DNA of 64,000 nucleotides. Origin: Thiospirillum jenense. Lineage in GTDB: Bacteria; Pseudomonadota; Gammaproteobacteria; Chromatiales; Chromatiaceae. The notes beneath the pieces were generated by a model. The model made no database searches. It saw only the letters and a list, made by a program, of their open reading frames with translations, and was not told the origin of the DNA. The stretch lies in NCBI RefSeq assembly GCF_014145225.1, contig NZ_JABVCQ010000014.1, forward strand, positions 1 to 64,000, in the 5' to 3' direction. A program made the position numbers and the translations under genes. Shown piece by piece: positions 18,825 through 27,544 of this stretch (position 1 is the stretch's first letter; each line of letters starts with the position of its first letter).

Positions 18825-19508
18825 TTAACTCCTTTGATCCGCAGTTTTGGGCGGGATAGTTTCGGCCGCATGATCGAATGAGCGTTCTAATGGTGGCGTG
18901 AATGGATGCCAGCCGGTAATCATTGCCCGCAAATTGCTTGTCAGGGTATCGCCAGTGGTAATGATGTAGCTATGCACTAATAAAAACAGGGCTAATCCGT
19001 AAGCAACGGTTAAATGAATCATCGCCACAAACCACACGCTGCCGATACCAAACAGCGTGTCGGGTAAAAAAGTTGAAAATAAAAACGCCCAGCCGCTCAT
19101 CACCAATATTGGCATTAAACCATACATCACGCCAAGATAACTCAATTGCTGCAAGGTGTTCAATTTCATATCAGCCGTGACATGAAATGGATGCGGTGCA
19201 TTATGAAAAATGCCATACCCATAATAACGCATTTGCGCGAATAATCGCTGCGGTAAGCCGCGCCAGGTCACGCGATAATGCCGTTTATTGGTTGTCACGG
19301 CATTTCCAATCATAAACCCAAGCCAGGTCACGCTGAGTAAAATACCGGCGGTATTATGCACCGTGACGGCGGTATTAAATGGCATGAGCAGGGCGCTGCC
19401 ACCGAAGTGCATACTGACGCCCGACACAATTAACACCATAAATAATAACGCATTTAACCAGTGCCATACACGCAGCCAGCGTGCATAAAGATACAGTCCT
19501 GTCATCAT
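18825..19508 (-). CDS. Cytochrome b subunit (cytochrome b561/Ni-hydrogenase type), quinone-reactive
   Basis: A 227-residue integral membrane protein with about four helices (WLNALLFMVLIVSGVSMHFG; GILLSVTWLGFMIGNAV; GVMYGLMPILVMSGWAFLF; IHLTVAYGLALFLLVHSYII). Histidines at RVWHWLN, TVHNTAG, AMIHLTV and LVHSYII are well placed to bind two haems b, as in PhsC, FdnI or HyaC-like subunits. It overlaps the upstream heptaheme gene by four bases (ATGA) and ends five bases before the octaheme start, so the three products very likely form one complex passing electrons between the quinone pool and periplasmic haems. Confidence 0.85.
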   Translation of the reverse strand: MMTGLYLYARWLRVWHWLNALLFMVLIVSGVSMHFGGSALLMPFNTAVTVHNTAGILLSVTWLGFMIGNAVTTNKRHYRVTWRGLPQRLFAQMRYYGYGIFHNAPHPFHVTADMKLNTLQQLSYLGVMYGLMPILVMSGWAFLFSTFLPDTLFGIGSVWFVAMIHLTVAYGLALFLLVHSYIITTGDTLTSNLRAMITGWHPFTPPLERSFDHAAETIPPKTADQRS

Positions 19509-20536
19509 TGCGATCCTCTCGATAACTGTTGAGCAGCGCGATAGCGTCCCCAGCCGTGGCCAATTAAAACCAATGCCGTCAGCGCAATCATCAGTAACCC
19601 AATAAAATCAATGATCGGGCTGCGGCTCATGCCAATAATGTAGGCATCATTAAACACGGCTTTGGCAATAAAACCCGTGCGCGCCACGTCTTCTTGAGAA
19701 CGGTATTGATACAGCCGGGTTAATAACTGTGCATCCTGTGAATGGCAATTAACACAATCCACTTTGCTATCAGCAGCGGCTAAAATCTGGTGTGACACTG
19801 GCTGTCCAGTGGTGGATAAGGGCGTATGACATTCTAAACAGCGCACCGCTTGCCAATGTTTATCACGGCGCGGTAGCCACGCATGAGTTGTTTCTAATGA
19901 ATCAAAGCGTTGTTCATGGCAACTTAAACAAATCGCATTATCATCCCTGACCACCTGAGCGAGCGGTTTACCGATTTGTGAGCGTTGAAATTGATGCGGA
20001 TTATGACAGGAATGGCAATTAAAATCCTGTGCATCAGGTTCATCTGACGTGGCATGAACACTGCGTTTAAATTCCTGTTCAATCGTGGTAAATTGGTATT
20101 GACGCGGCGGCTGATGATTCGATTGATGCTGCGCTTGTTTTTTACCGTCTTCATGGCATTTAACGCAATGCAAGGGCGCTCGCGCTCGCTCAGAATGCGG
20201 ATAGCGTTGATAATGCTGTTCATGGCACTCACGGCAATTGAGTTGACCATGTACCGAGTGTTCAAACCCGCTTGGATCAATGACCAGCGTAATGATTTTT
20301 TTACTCAGCGGATCACGATACGCCAGCGTTTTCATAGCGTGACAGCGTAAACAAGCGCGATGATCCTCTGGCGGTTTCATTGCCGAATGTGCTTGATTCG
20401 TCACCGCTGTAATGGGCGTGGTGAATAAAAACAGCGCCAGCATCATTAACCCGCTCGTCCAATGCCAATCTGATTGAAGGCAATGCGCAAGCCGACCGCA
20501 GCGAATGATGACAGCGTGATGATGATGTGCAGACAA
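19505..20536 (-). CDS. Heptaheme c-type cytochrome with membrane anchors, TTG start
   Basis: A 343-residue protein from TTG at 20536, preferred because a perfect AGGAGG (20543-20548) lies six bases upstream; the ATG at 20575 has no such site and would add 13 unusual residues. An N-terminal hydrophobic segment (SGLMMLALFLFTTPITAV) works as signal or anchor, and a second helix (FIGLLMIALTALVLIGHGW) near the C-terminus holds it in the membrane. Seven CxxCH sites lie between: CLRCH, CRECH, CVKCH, CHSCH, CLSCH, CLECH and CVNCH. First gene of the redox operon; probably the electron wire between cytochrome b and the octaheme protein. Confidence 0.83.
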   Translation of the reverse strand: MSAHHHHAVIIRCGRLAHCLQSDWHWTSGLMMLALFLFTTPITAVTNQAHSAMKPPEDHRACLRCHAMKTLAYRDPLSKKIITLVIDPSGFEHSVHGQLNCRECHEQHYQRYPHSERARAPLHCVKCHEDGKKQAQHQSNHQPPRQYQFTTIEQEFKRSVHATSDEPDAQDFNCHSCHNPHQFQRSQIGKPLAQVVRDDNAICLSCHEQRFDSLETTHAWLPRRDKHWQAVRCLECHTPLSTTGQPVSHQILAAADSKVDCVNCHSQDAQLLTRLYQYRSQEDVARTGFIAKAVFNDAYIIGMSRSPIIDFIGLLMIALTALVLIGHGWGRYRAAQQLSRGSQ

Positions 20537-20563
20537 ATGGCGCCTCCTAATCAAAATGGGGGG

Positions 20564-20592
20564 TTGACATCTCAATGAAAAATGTCTATCTT
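20564..20592 (+). promoter_or_regulatory. Candidate sigma70 promoter for the WD40 gene
   Basis: TTGACA (20564-20569), a 17-bp spacer and TATCTT (20587-20592) give a good -35 and a fair -10 reading toward the WD40 gene, with a leader of roughly 125 bases. A second, weaker pair (TTGCTT 20644-20649, 18-bp spacer, TATGCT 20668-20673) lies nearer the gene. Confidence 0.35.
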
Positions 20593-20724
20593 TTAATCAT
20601 CAAATGCGCATCAACTCCCGCGCCGTGATAATTAAACGACGGATTGCTTCACGCAACCAACGCTGTGTATGCTAGTATCGGTTAGCAAGCAATAGCATAC
20701 ATCTATTTTATTGGTCATTACATC

Positions 20725-21768
20725 ATGCCAGCACCCCTCACTGCCGCCGTGTTACGCCGTCAAGCCGCCACCGACACCATTTACAGCATCGCCATCAATC
20801 ACGCCGGGCAGCAATTAGCCACCGGCAGTTGGGATCAACACGTCGCCCTGTGGGATGTCAACAGCGGCGCGGAATTATGGCGCATCAATGCCCAAGTCGG
20901 GCGGGTGTATTCGGTCGCCTTCAGCCCCGACGATCAATTATTGGCGTGGGCGGGGACGGACGGCAGTGTGCATGTGTATAACATCGCCAGCGGCGCGGTG
21001 CAGTGGCAGCAATCCGGCCACTCCGCGCTGGTTTATCAGGTCGCGTTCAGCGCCGACGGGCGGCATCTTGCCTCGGGCAGCGAGGACGGCAGTTTTTGCA
21101 TTTGGGAAGTCGCCAGCGGTCAACGCCTGCACCACGTCGTCGGACATTCCGTGTACGTTCAAGCAGTTGCGTTCAGTCCCGACGGGCAGGTACTCGCCAC
21201 CGGCAGCCGCGACTGCACGCTCGCGCTGTGGGATGTGAGCAGCGGCGCGGAGTTGGCGCGGATTGATGTCGTCACCAACGGCATCAACAGTATGGTGTAC
21301 CATCCCGACGGCCGCCACCTGCTACTCAGTAACGTGGACGGCTCGGTCGGGCTGTGGGATGTCAGCGCGGGGCAATTGGTGCGCGAAATGACCGGCCACC
21401 GCTACCCGTCGTGGTCGGCAATTTACAGCCCCGATTTGCGCACCATCGCCTCGGGCAGCGCCGACAAAACCATCCTGTTTTGGGATGCCGACACGGGCGA
21501 CAAACGCAGTATGTTAGAAGGTCACGACAAGGATGTGTACGCGCTGGCCTACAGTCCCGACGGGCGGATTTTGTACTCGGGCAGCGCGGATGGCACGATC
21601 CGAGCGTGGCCGTTGGCAGTCCCGGCGGCAGATTGGCAACCCGTCGCGGCGGCGTGGCAGGCGCACGAAGTCGAAGATCAAGCCAAACGCGACGCGGCGG
21701 CGGCGAATAAACTCACCGCGGCGGCTAAACCGCGTGGCATGTTGGGGCGGTTATTTGGCGGGCGTTAA
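20725..21768 (+). CDS. WD40-repeat beta-propeller protein
   Basis: A 347-residue protein made almost wholly of seven WD40 units, enough for one closed propeller. Each has the GH...V..(V/L)A(F/Y)SPDG(R/Q)xLA(S/T)GS.D.(T/S)...WD pattern, e.g. VAFSPDGQVLATGSRD and LAYSPDGRILYSGSADG. No signal peptide, kinase or protease domain is attached, so it is likely a cytoplasmic scaffold. The tail is Ala/Lys-rich. It is distinctly more GC-rich than plsY, whose 3' end it meets with a four-base convergent overlap. Confidence 0.9.
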   Translation: MPAPLTAAVLRRQAATDTIYSIAINHAGQQLATGSWDQHVALWDVNSGAELWRINAQVGRVYSVAFSPDDQLLAWAGTDGSVHVYNIASGAVQWQQSGHSALVYQVAFSADGRHLASGSEDGSFCIWEVASGQRLHHVVGHSVYVQAVAFSPDGQVLATGSRDCTLALWDVSSGAELARIDVVTNGINSMVYHPDGRHLLLSNVDGSVGLWDVSAGQLVREMTGHRYPSWSAIYSPDLRTIASGSADKTILFWDADTGDKRSMLEGHDKDVYALAYSPDGRILYSGSADGTIRAWPLAVPAADWQPVAAAWQAHEVEDQAKRDAAAANKLTAAAKPRGMLGRLFGGR

Positions 21769-22436
21769 TTGCCAGGTTCATTGGTTTCATTCGCAGCGGG
21801 CGAGTGATCTGCCTTGTCCGTCGTCCCGCCACCAATGCGAGTTTCTTTTCCCGCCAATAAATTGCTGATATTGCTGCGGTGGCGCCAGAATAAAACGCCG
21901 GTAATGATTAACTGCATTCCAATCAAGGCCGGCTCATCAACAATTAACCACACCAACACCGGCGCCATTGCCATTGAAAACAGTGCCGCGACCGATGAGA
22001 TTTTTAATACCTTCGCAATAAATAACCAGAGCGCGCCGACACTCGCGCCGACCGCCCAATGCAATCCCAATTGCACACCCAACGCCGTCGCCACTCCTTT
22101 CCCGCCTTTGAAATTGAAAAAGATTGGATATAAATGCCCCAAAAAGGCGGCAATGCCAATCGCGGCTAATAACTGCGGCGTCACTTGCAAATAACTGCCA
22201 ATTAACATTGGCAATACACCTTTCAAACTATCGCCTAATAACGTGATGGCGGCGGCGACCTTGCCAATTGTCCCACCAACGCGCAAAACATTGGTGGCGC
22301 CGGGATTGTGTGAGCCGTGTGTGCGCGGATCAGGTAAGCCCATGATGCGGCAGACTAAAATGGCGCTGGAAATAGAGCCAAGCAAATAGGCGGCGGCAAT
22401 TAAACCAGTCCCAAATAAAAGGGCGTGATCTATCAT
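21765..22436 (-). CDS. plsY: PlsY, acyl-phosphate:glycerol-3-phosphate acyltransferase
   Basis: A 223-residue inner-membrane enzyme making lysophosphatidic acid, the first step of phospholipid synthesis in the PlsX/PlsY route. Signature loops are visible: LLGSISSAILVCRIMGLPDP, GSHNPGATNVLR and FKGGKGVATALG. It starts inside the stop region of the upstream glycosyltransferase gene (ATGA overlap). The last ~30 residues (GGGTTDKADHSPAANETNEP) are a polar tail beyond the usual end. Confidence 0.95.
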   Translation of the reverse strand: MIDHALLFGTGLIAAAYLLGSISSAILVCRIMGLPDPRTHGSHNPGATNVLRVGGTIGKVAAAITLLGDSLKGVLPMLIGSYLQVTPQLLAAIGIAAFLGHLYPIFFNFKGGKGVATALGVQLGLHWAVGASVGALWLFIAKVLKISSVAALFSMAMAPVLVWLIVDEPALIGMQLIITGVLFWRHRSNISNLLAGKETRIGGGTTDKADHSPAANETNEPGN

Positions 22437-24169
22437 TCTGCAATACTCGGTGGTGTCTGATTGGGTAATTGTTCAGTTGGAAGTGCGATGTCAGGTGGCG
22501 CCGGTTCTTCATGCGCGGAACTGATTAACGGTGGCTCGCTCACTAATGATTCGACGCGAAACCATTGCCAACTGCCATCAATGAGCGTCACTTGATCGGG
22601 TGCAAATGCGGCAATTAACGTTGTCCAGGGAAGTAATGCAAAACGCTCACCAGTGGTTGTCGGTAATAATACATCTGCTGTCACGCCGGTCAAGGGTTCA
22701 GCCCAAATGCGCACGTCGGGATTTAAATGATAGGCAATGGAAATGACCTCGCCAACGCTCACCCCCGCCGAATTGCTGATAAATAATAGAGATGCAGGGT
22801 GTGCGTTAATTAAATTGGCGACGTGGCGATTATTTTCACTGTAATTTTTATTCCACCAGGTCGGTGTGTGGTCAATCACCACGAGCGATACAATGCCGGC
22901 TGCAATTAATAAACTGAATACAACCCGCGCTCGGGCGGGCGTTAATAATAGCGGTTTAATTGCAGACTGTGTCGCAGGTATTAACGCTATTCCCACTGTC
23001 CAGGCAATCATACATTGCACCGCTAAAACGGCCGGCAGTGCGTAGCGCATTTGTAATGACCGCATTCCGCCAAATAATAAATCAGGAATTAACACGACAC
23101 CAATAAAACAGACGGCGAATAATGGGAATAACCAGACTGCTGGACGTGGGGCGTGGCGTACATACACACCAATTGCCAGCGCCATTGGTAATAGCAAAAC
23201 CAATAACCAGGTCGGTAAACTCGGATCAAAATCTATGAATGCGCGTATAAAATGTGCGCCCCACGCTTGAAAAGTCATTGATACGGAAACCGTCGTACTC
23301 ATCCAGGATGTGTAGCTGGTTAATAATTGTTGATGATGAAAAATGACCGCCAGCCAGGGGGTGAAAAGCAGCGTTGCTACAGCAATGGCAAGTAGCCATG
23401 AACGTATGACGGTGCGTGACTGTTTCCATTCAACACGGGTCATGTATAGGTACAGCAATCCATAACAAGCGTGAATACAAACCGTCAGTGCGGATAAGAG
23501 ATGTGTATAAAAACTGAGCAGCATTAAGCCGCTATACAGCCACCACCAGCGGTGGTTTTGACTGCGCAAAGCGCGGAGAAAAGCGGCGGTGCTAACTAAT
23601 AACAACAGCAGCCAGAGCGTGTATTGACGGGCTTCGTGCGCGAATAAAACATAGAGTGGTGAAACAGCAATGAGCGCGGCAGCGACCCATGCAACCGGCC
23701 AGTTTTTTTCAGTCCGCCCGAATAATTCGCGCATTAACCAGAATACCGCTGGTGGTAATAATGCGGACATGAGCGCTGCCACGGCGCGTAATCCAACCAC
23801 TGGTTCAAGCGGGAATATTAGAATTAAACGCCCGAATAGATAATACAGCGGGCCATGTTCGGGATGGCCGATGAGTGCGCGAAATGTATCAATCCAACCA
23901 TGCGCACCGTCGAAGTGTTGAAAGCGTAATATTTGCTCAGGTGTTAATAATTGACCAACGAAAATATAATTGAAAATTTCGTCAATTGAATAGCCAAGTA
24001 CTCGTATGATGCTATAGACTTCGTCATGCCAAACTAATAAATGATCTAAATGCACGAAGCGCCACAGGCTGGCGAGGGTAATGAGAACTACCGCGCTCCA
24101 TAATAGCGTTGTAATAGACCAACGCGCTGGATTAAATAAGACGGTGAATGAACGAGGCATATGGGACAT
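22433..24169 (-). CDS. GT39/ArnT-type polytopic membrane glycosyltransferase
   Basis: A 578-residue protein with about 11-12 hydrophobic helices and the luminal/periplasmic motif HLDHLLVWHDEVYSI near the N-terminus, whose DE pair matches the catalytic acidic site of protein O-mannosyltransferases and ArnT (GT-C fold). GLRAVAALMSALLPPAVFWL is typical of the PMT_2/ArnT core. It probably moves a sugar from a polyprenyl-phosphate donor to lipid or protein. Coupled to plsY downstream. Donor and acceptor are not predictable. Confidence 0.82.
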   Translation of the reverse strand: MSHMPRSFTVLFNPARWSITTLLWSAVVLITLASLWRFVHLDHLLVWHDEVYSIIRVLGYSIDEIFNYIFVGQLLTPEQILRFQHFDGAHGWIDTFRALIGHPEHGPLYYLFGRLILIFPLEPVVGLRAVAALMSALLPPAVFWLMRELFGRTEKNWPVAWVAAALIAVSPLYVLFAHEARQYTLWLLLLLVSTAAFLRALRSQNHRWWWLYSGLMLLSFYTHLLSALTVCIHACYGLLYLYMTRVEWKQSRTVIRSWLLAIAVATLLFTPWLAVIFHHQQLLTSYTSWMSTTVSVSMTFQAWGAHFIRAFIDFDPSLPTWLLVLLLPMALAIGVYVRHAPRPAVWLFPLFAVCFIGVVLIPDLLFGGMRSLQMRYALPAVLAVQCMIAWTVGIALIPATQSAIKPLLLTPARARVVFSLLIAAGIVSLVVIDHTPTWWNKNYSENNRHVANLINAHPASLLFISNSAGVSVGEVISIAYHLNPDVRIWAEPLTGVTADVLLPTTTGERFALLPWTTLIAAFAPDQVTLIDGSWQWFRVESLVSEPPLISSAHEEPAPPDIALPTEQLPNQTPPSIAE

Positions 24170-24196
24170 GGAGGCGTCCTAATAATAGTAGTTAAT

Positions 24197-24396
24197 CGTT
24201 CCCACGCTGAAGCGTGGGAACGTGATATTTTCAAGAATCAATCGGTTAAAATTAAAAACTGAAGTCAGCTTTTTATTATCATTCTGTTGTTACTGCAACA
24301 TTTGAATAATTGATTAGCATCAAGTATGATGCTGCTTAAACTATAACTATTTGATTTTCAAAAAAGAGTGCGTTCCCACGCTGAAGCGTGGAAACG
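24197..24396. repeat. Pair of GTTCCCACGCT palindromes bounding ~150 bp of AT-rich DNA
   Basis: The left copy is a perfect 12-bp stem, CGTTCCCACGCT-ga-AGCGTGGGAACG (24197-24222). The right copy (24371-24396) differs by one base. Together they nearly fill the 256-bp gap between the GT39 gene and dcd. The AT-rich centre has no open frame and no recognised signal. Decayed copies lie at 16604 and 33087, so this is a dispersed REP-like family that can fold into hairpins on either strand. Confidence 0.8.
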
Positions 24397-24425
24397 ATCA
24401 GTTAATCCACGTTAGAACAATTCTA

Positions 24426-26228
24426 TTAAGGTTTTGGTAAGGTTACACCGCGCTGTCCTTGATATTTACCATCCCGATCTAAATAAGAACATTCGCACAC
24501 TTCATCGGCTTCTAAAAATAAAATCTGCGCCACACCTTCATTGGCATAAATCTTAGCGGGTAAAGGCGTGGTATTAGAAAACTCCAATGTGACATGCCCT
24601 TCCCATTCTGGTTCTAATGGCGTTACATTCACTATGATGCCGCAGCGGGCATACGTCGAATTATGCACAACCATGTCATTCGCAATAAAATTGTGTACAG
24701 CGGGGATATTCAAATCAAATACTTCTTTATCACCAATCAATTGAATATCCACGACGACATCCCATACGGGTCCGTTCATTAACGTGGTCAGCGCGTCATA
24801 GTGCTTGGCAATGGCAACACGATTTGCTGCGGTATAAGACAATGATTGTTTTGGATGAGAACGCACACCCAATTGATGCAAACCAGTGTGCGCGTGTGCA
24901 ACTGCCGCAATCATTAAAGACCACGCCGCCGGTGGCAAGGTATCAAAATTACTCCGCAAGCGTTGTGGTGCGACTTGAATAATTGGCAAAATCTCCTTTT
25001 CTAAACGACATTGTTTAATAGAATCTGGCCAAAAACCAATCTCGGTTGCAAAGCGTTGTATTTGTTCGCGGTCAGTGATTTGAATATGATAAGCATCAGT
25101 ACCAATAGCGGTTGTTTTATGCCGAATAAGTGATAACACGCCAAAGCGTAATAATAAATGATGCACATCTTCAATAAGGCGTCGTGATTTAGAATAGTAC
25201 TCGAGGTAAAACGCATCCTGAGTACAATACACACCACCATCACCCGAAAATAGCGCCTGTAAAAATAAACGAGTCGTCTGTTTGGGTGACATGAAAATGG
25301 CTTGCGGCACGAATTTGCTTTCAGCCGTGACATTTAATTGATATTGCGTCAACCATTGATACGCACGATTGCATTTTGCAATACCACCGCGTCCCGCTTT
25401 ATTGACTAAACGATAACCGTCGCGCCCTTTATCCGTGACGGTACCGAGTTGTCCATCGTGAACACACTGTTTTAATAACGCCACTAATACCGGATCACTA
25501 TTCGTAAAGGTCGGGCTATGCTGCGGCGTATGAGATTGACCCTCCGCAATCATTAACCCCAATAAAATGGCTTCCCAATCGGGCAGCGGCGTTTTGCCAA
25601 ATACTGGGATTTCCCGCGCTACCGCAATGCGATCGCCAATGTTTAATTGACTTAATGCAGTCCAACCGTGCAATTGCCGAAATGGATGATTGGCGGTGGC
25701 CTGTATTTTTAATCCCGTTTTAGTGGTGAGTTCATAAACGGGTTTAACTCCTTGCGATAACAACGCACCAATTTTGACTGGTTTTAATTGCCAATCCTGC
25801 ATTCCCAACGTCGTGCGGCCGAATGCAAAAGCGGTAATGGGTAAATACGCCCCAGTGTCAGCATCCACCACCCGCGTCTCCGCTGTTAAACATTTCCCCA
25901 AACAAATTGTTAATACGTTACGCGGAATACGCAAATACTCCACCGTGCGCGCCAATGCAAATGAATTGGGTGGGATAATACACACATCGGATTGTAAATC
26001 TACAAAACTTTTAGCATCAAACGCTTTGGGATCCACAATAGCCGAATTGATATTCGTAAAGATTTTGAATTCATCTGCACAGCGCACATCATAGCCATAA
26101 CTCGACGTGCCATAGGAAATGATGCGCTCGCCAGCGCTATTCACGCGCACCTGTTGCGGTGCAAACGGTTCAATCATGCGCTGCGCCTGCGCCATTGCCC
26201 GAATCCAGCGATCTGATTTGAGCGCCAT
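24426..26228 (-). CDS. dcd: dCTP deaminase interrupted by an intein
   Basis: Residues 1-112 and 524-600 together form a complete 189-residue Dcd, the trimeric enzyme that deaminates dCTP to dUTP for dTTP synthesis. The N-extein ends [12 protein letters not shown]; the C-extein opens [20 protein letters not shown] and ends [11 protein letters not shown], both nearly identical to E. coli Dcd. Between them lies a 411-residue intein. The joined motif GK-STYAR holds the active-site Ser and Arg (Ser111 and Arg115 in E. coli numbering), and HVTLEF carries the catalytic Glu. Active enzyme therefore needs protein splicing. Start: [10 protein letters not shown] matches the family start closely. Confidence 0.96.
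   Translation of the reverse strand: MALKSDRWIRAMAQAQRMIEPFAPQQVRVNSAGERIISYGTSSYGYDVRCADEFKIFTNINSAIVDPKAFDAKSFVDLQSDVCIIPPNSFALARTVEYLRIPRNVLTICLGKCLTAETRVVDADTGAYLPITAFAFGRTTLGMQDWQLKPVKIGALLSQGVKPVYELTTKTGLKIQATANHPFRQLHGWTALSQLNIGDRIAVAREIPVFGKTPLPDWEAILLGLMIAEGQSHTPQHSPTFTNSDPVLVALLKQCVHDGQLGTVTDKGRDGYRLVNKAGRGGIAKCNRAYQWLTQYQLNVTAESKFVPQAIFMSPKQTTRLFLQALFSGDGGVYCTQDAFYLEYYSKSRRLIEDVHHLLLRFGVLSLIRHKTTAIGTDAYHIQITDREQIQRFATEIGFWPDSIKQCRLEKEILPIIQVAPQRLRSNFDTLPPAAWSLMIAAVAHAHTGLHQLGVRSHPKQSLSYTAANRVAIAKHYDALTTLMNGPVWDVVVDIQLIGDKEVFDLNIPAVHNFIANDMVVHNSTYARCGIIVNVTPLEPEWEGHVTLEFSNTTPLPAKIYANEGVAQILFLEADEVCECSYLDRDGKYQGQRGVTLPKP
24660..25892 (-). mobile_element. Intein with LAGLIDADG homing-endonuclease domain, inside dcd
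   Basis: 411 residues, host residues 113-523. Block A begins with nucleophile Cys113 ([14 protein letters not shown]). Block B contains TANH (178-181), the TxxH motif. A two-motif LAGLIDADG endonuclease sits in the middle: LGLMIAEG (223-230) and [10 protein letters not shown] (323-332), with KFVPQAIF between as the block D-like Lys region. Block F reads [15 protein letters not shown] (503-517), and block G ends DMVVHN with the penultimate His and terminal Asn523. The +1 extein residue is Ser524. All splicing residues are present, so it is predicted to be active; the endonuclease acidic residues (E229, D330) also look intact. Confidence 0.95.
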
Positions 26229-26306
26229 GACAATTTATCCAATCGGTGAGTGCAGTTTAATACGCTGGCTATTGCAAACCAGCGTATTTTTTAATGATGT
26301 GGTGAA

Positions 26307-27470
26307 TTAATCTGCTGTTGCAGTCGGCAACCAAACAGTGCTGCCGGCGGGAATTGCTGTGCGTCCAGTGCGAATTGGATCAAGCCAGGCGAGGTTATAA
26401 TCAATTAATACAGATGCCGGCACTTGATAACGCTGTGTTAATTCACTCATGAAGGTGCGTGAGGTTAAACGCACTGGTCGGACTGACAATGGTGGTTGGC
26501 GATGAAGTGCGCCACGAAAATAGCGTTCTGCGTGAGTAGCGACGTGACGCGCCGCCAGAAATTCGGCATAAAAATTACGCGAAGCAAAGCCAAAAGCACG
26601 ACCATCGTATTCCTGTACAATTCGCGCAATGTCATTCCCGAATTGAGATTGAGCGCGTTTCATGCCGCCAATACCGTGATTATAAGACGTCAGTGCCAAC
26701 GGCCAATAACCCAATTTGGCATACGCATTCCCCAAGTATTGAGTTGCCGCGCCTGCCGCAATGACCGGATCCAAGCGTTCATCAATTAAACTATTAACCG
26801 TCATGTATTGCGCACCAGTTGAACGCATGAATTGCCAAATACCCGCCGCGCCAACGGTAGAACGCGCATTCGTTTGAAATGATGATTCAACATGCGGTAA
26901 ATACGCAAGGTCTTCTGGTAAGCCTTTTGCGCGAAATGCGGCGCGAATAGCAGGTTCATAACGCCCGCTAATTTCTACACCGCGTTGAAATCGCTCACGC
27001 AATCCACGTTGACTGCGGACGCGCTGCGCCGCACCATTTAATGCTGCAATACCACCAGAACTAGCAATCAATCGCTGTTTTAATGCTTCTTGTTCACGAG
27101 TTAATGGAACTTTTTGCTGGAGACGTGTCTGCAAACTTTGCAATTGTGTTTGCCAATGCGCTTTTGTCGCTGCTATTAATTCTTTTTGCGGCGATGTATA
27201 GCTATCTTGAATTGGAGGGGGTAGCGTTAATACCTGATAAATCAAATCAAGATAACGGTCATCGTGAATTGCCACCTGTGCCCGCCCCCAACGTGCATAG
27301 ACATTGCGCCAAAAATCTACATTCGGTTTTAATCCCGCTGGTAACGGAAATAGCGCTGAATCATCATACAAAATGCTTTCCGCCCGCTGGTGTTGGGCAG
27401 CACAACCTCCAAGTAAAATGAACAAACCACAACTCAGTACCAGTACTGAAAAAAATAAAGGTTGTCGCAT
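26307..27470 (-). CDS. MltD-like membrane-bound lytic transglycosylase (lipoprotein)
   Basis: A 387-residue lipoprotein: the signal peptide ends at lipobox LLGGC with Cys23 as the lipidation site. The SLT (family 1) domain covers ~175-300, with catalytic Glu195 in LPHVESSFQ, then GAAGIWQFM and ALTSYNHGIGGM. The C-terminus (RYQVPASVLIDYNLAW followed by IPAGSTVWLP) looks like one LysM unit for glycan binding. It cleaves peptidoglycan to 1,6-anhydroMurNAc products during wall growth. One LysM instead of several makes it shorter than E. coli MltD. Confidence 0.88.
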   Translation of the reverse strand: MRQPLFFSVLVLSCGLFILLGGCAAQHQRAESILYDDSALFPLPAGLKPNVDFWRNVYARWGRAQVAIHDDRYLDLIYQVLTLPPPIQDSYTSPQKELIAATKAHWQTQLQSLQTRLQQKVPLTREQEALKQRLIASSGGIAALNGAAQRVRSQRGLRERFQRGVEISGRYEPAIRAAFRAKGLPEDLAYLPHVESSFQTNARSTVGAAGIWQFMRSTGAQYMTVNSLIDERLDPVIAAGAATQYLGNAYAKLGYWPLALTSYNHGIGGMKRAQSQFGNDIARIVQEYDGRAFGFASRNFYAEFLAARHVATHAERYFRGALHRQPPLSVRPVRLTSRTFMSELTQRYQVPASVLIDYNLAWLDPIRTGRTAIPAGSTVWLPTATAD

Positions 27471-27544
27471 AATTATTTATCCAATAGTTTAATTAAAATT
27501 GCAGTAGTTGCATGATACAACAGCACTAGCGTTAATAACGGCGG

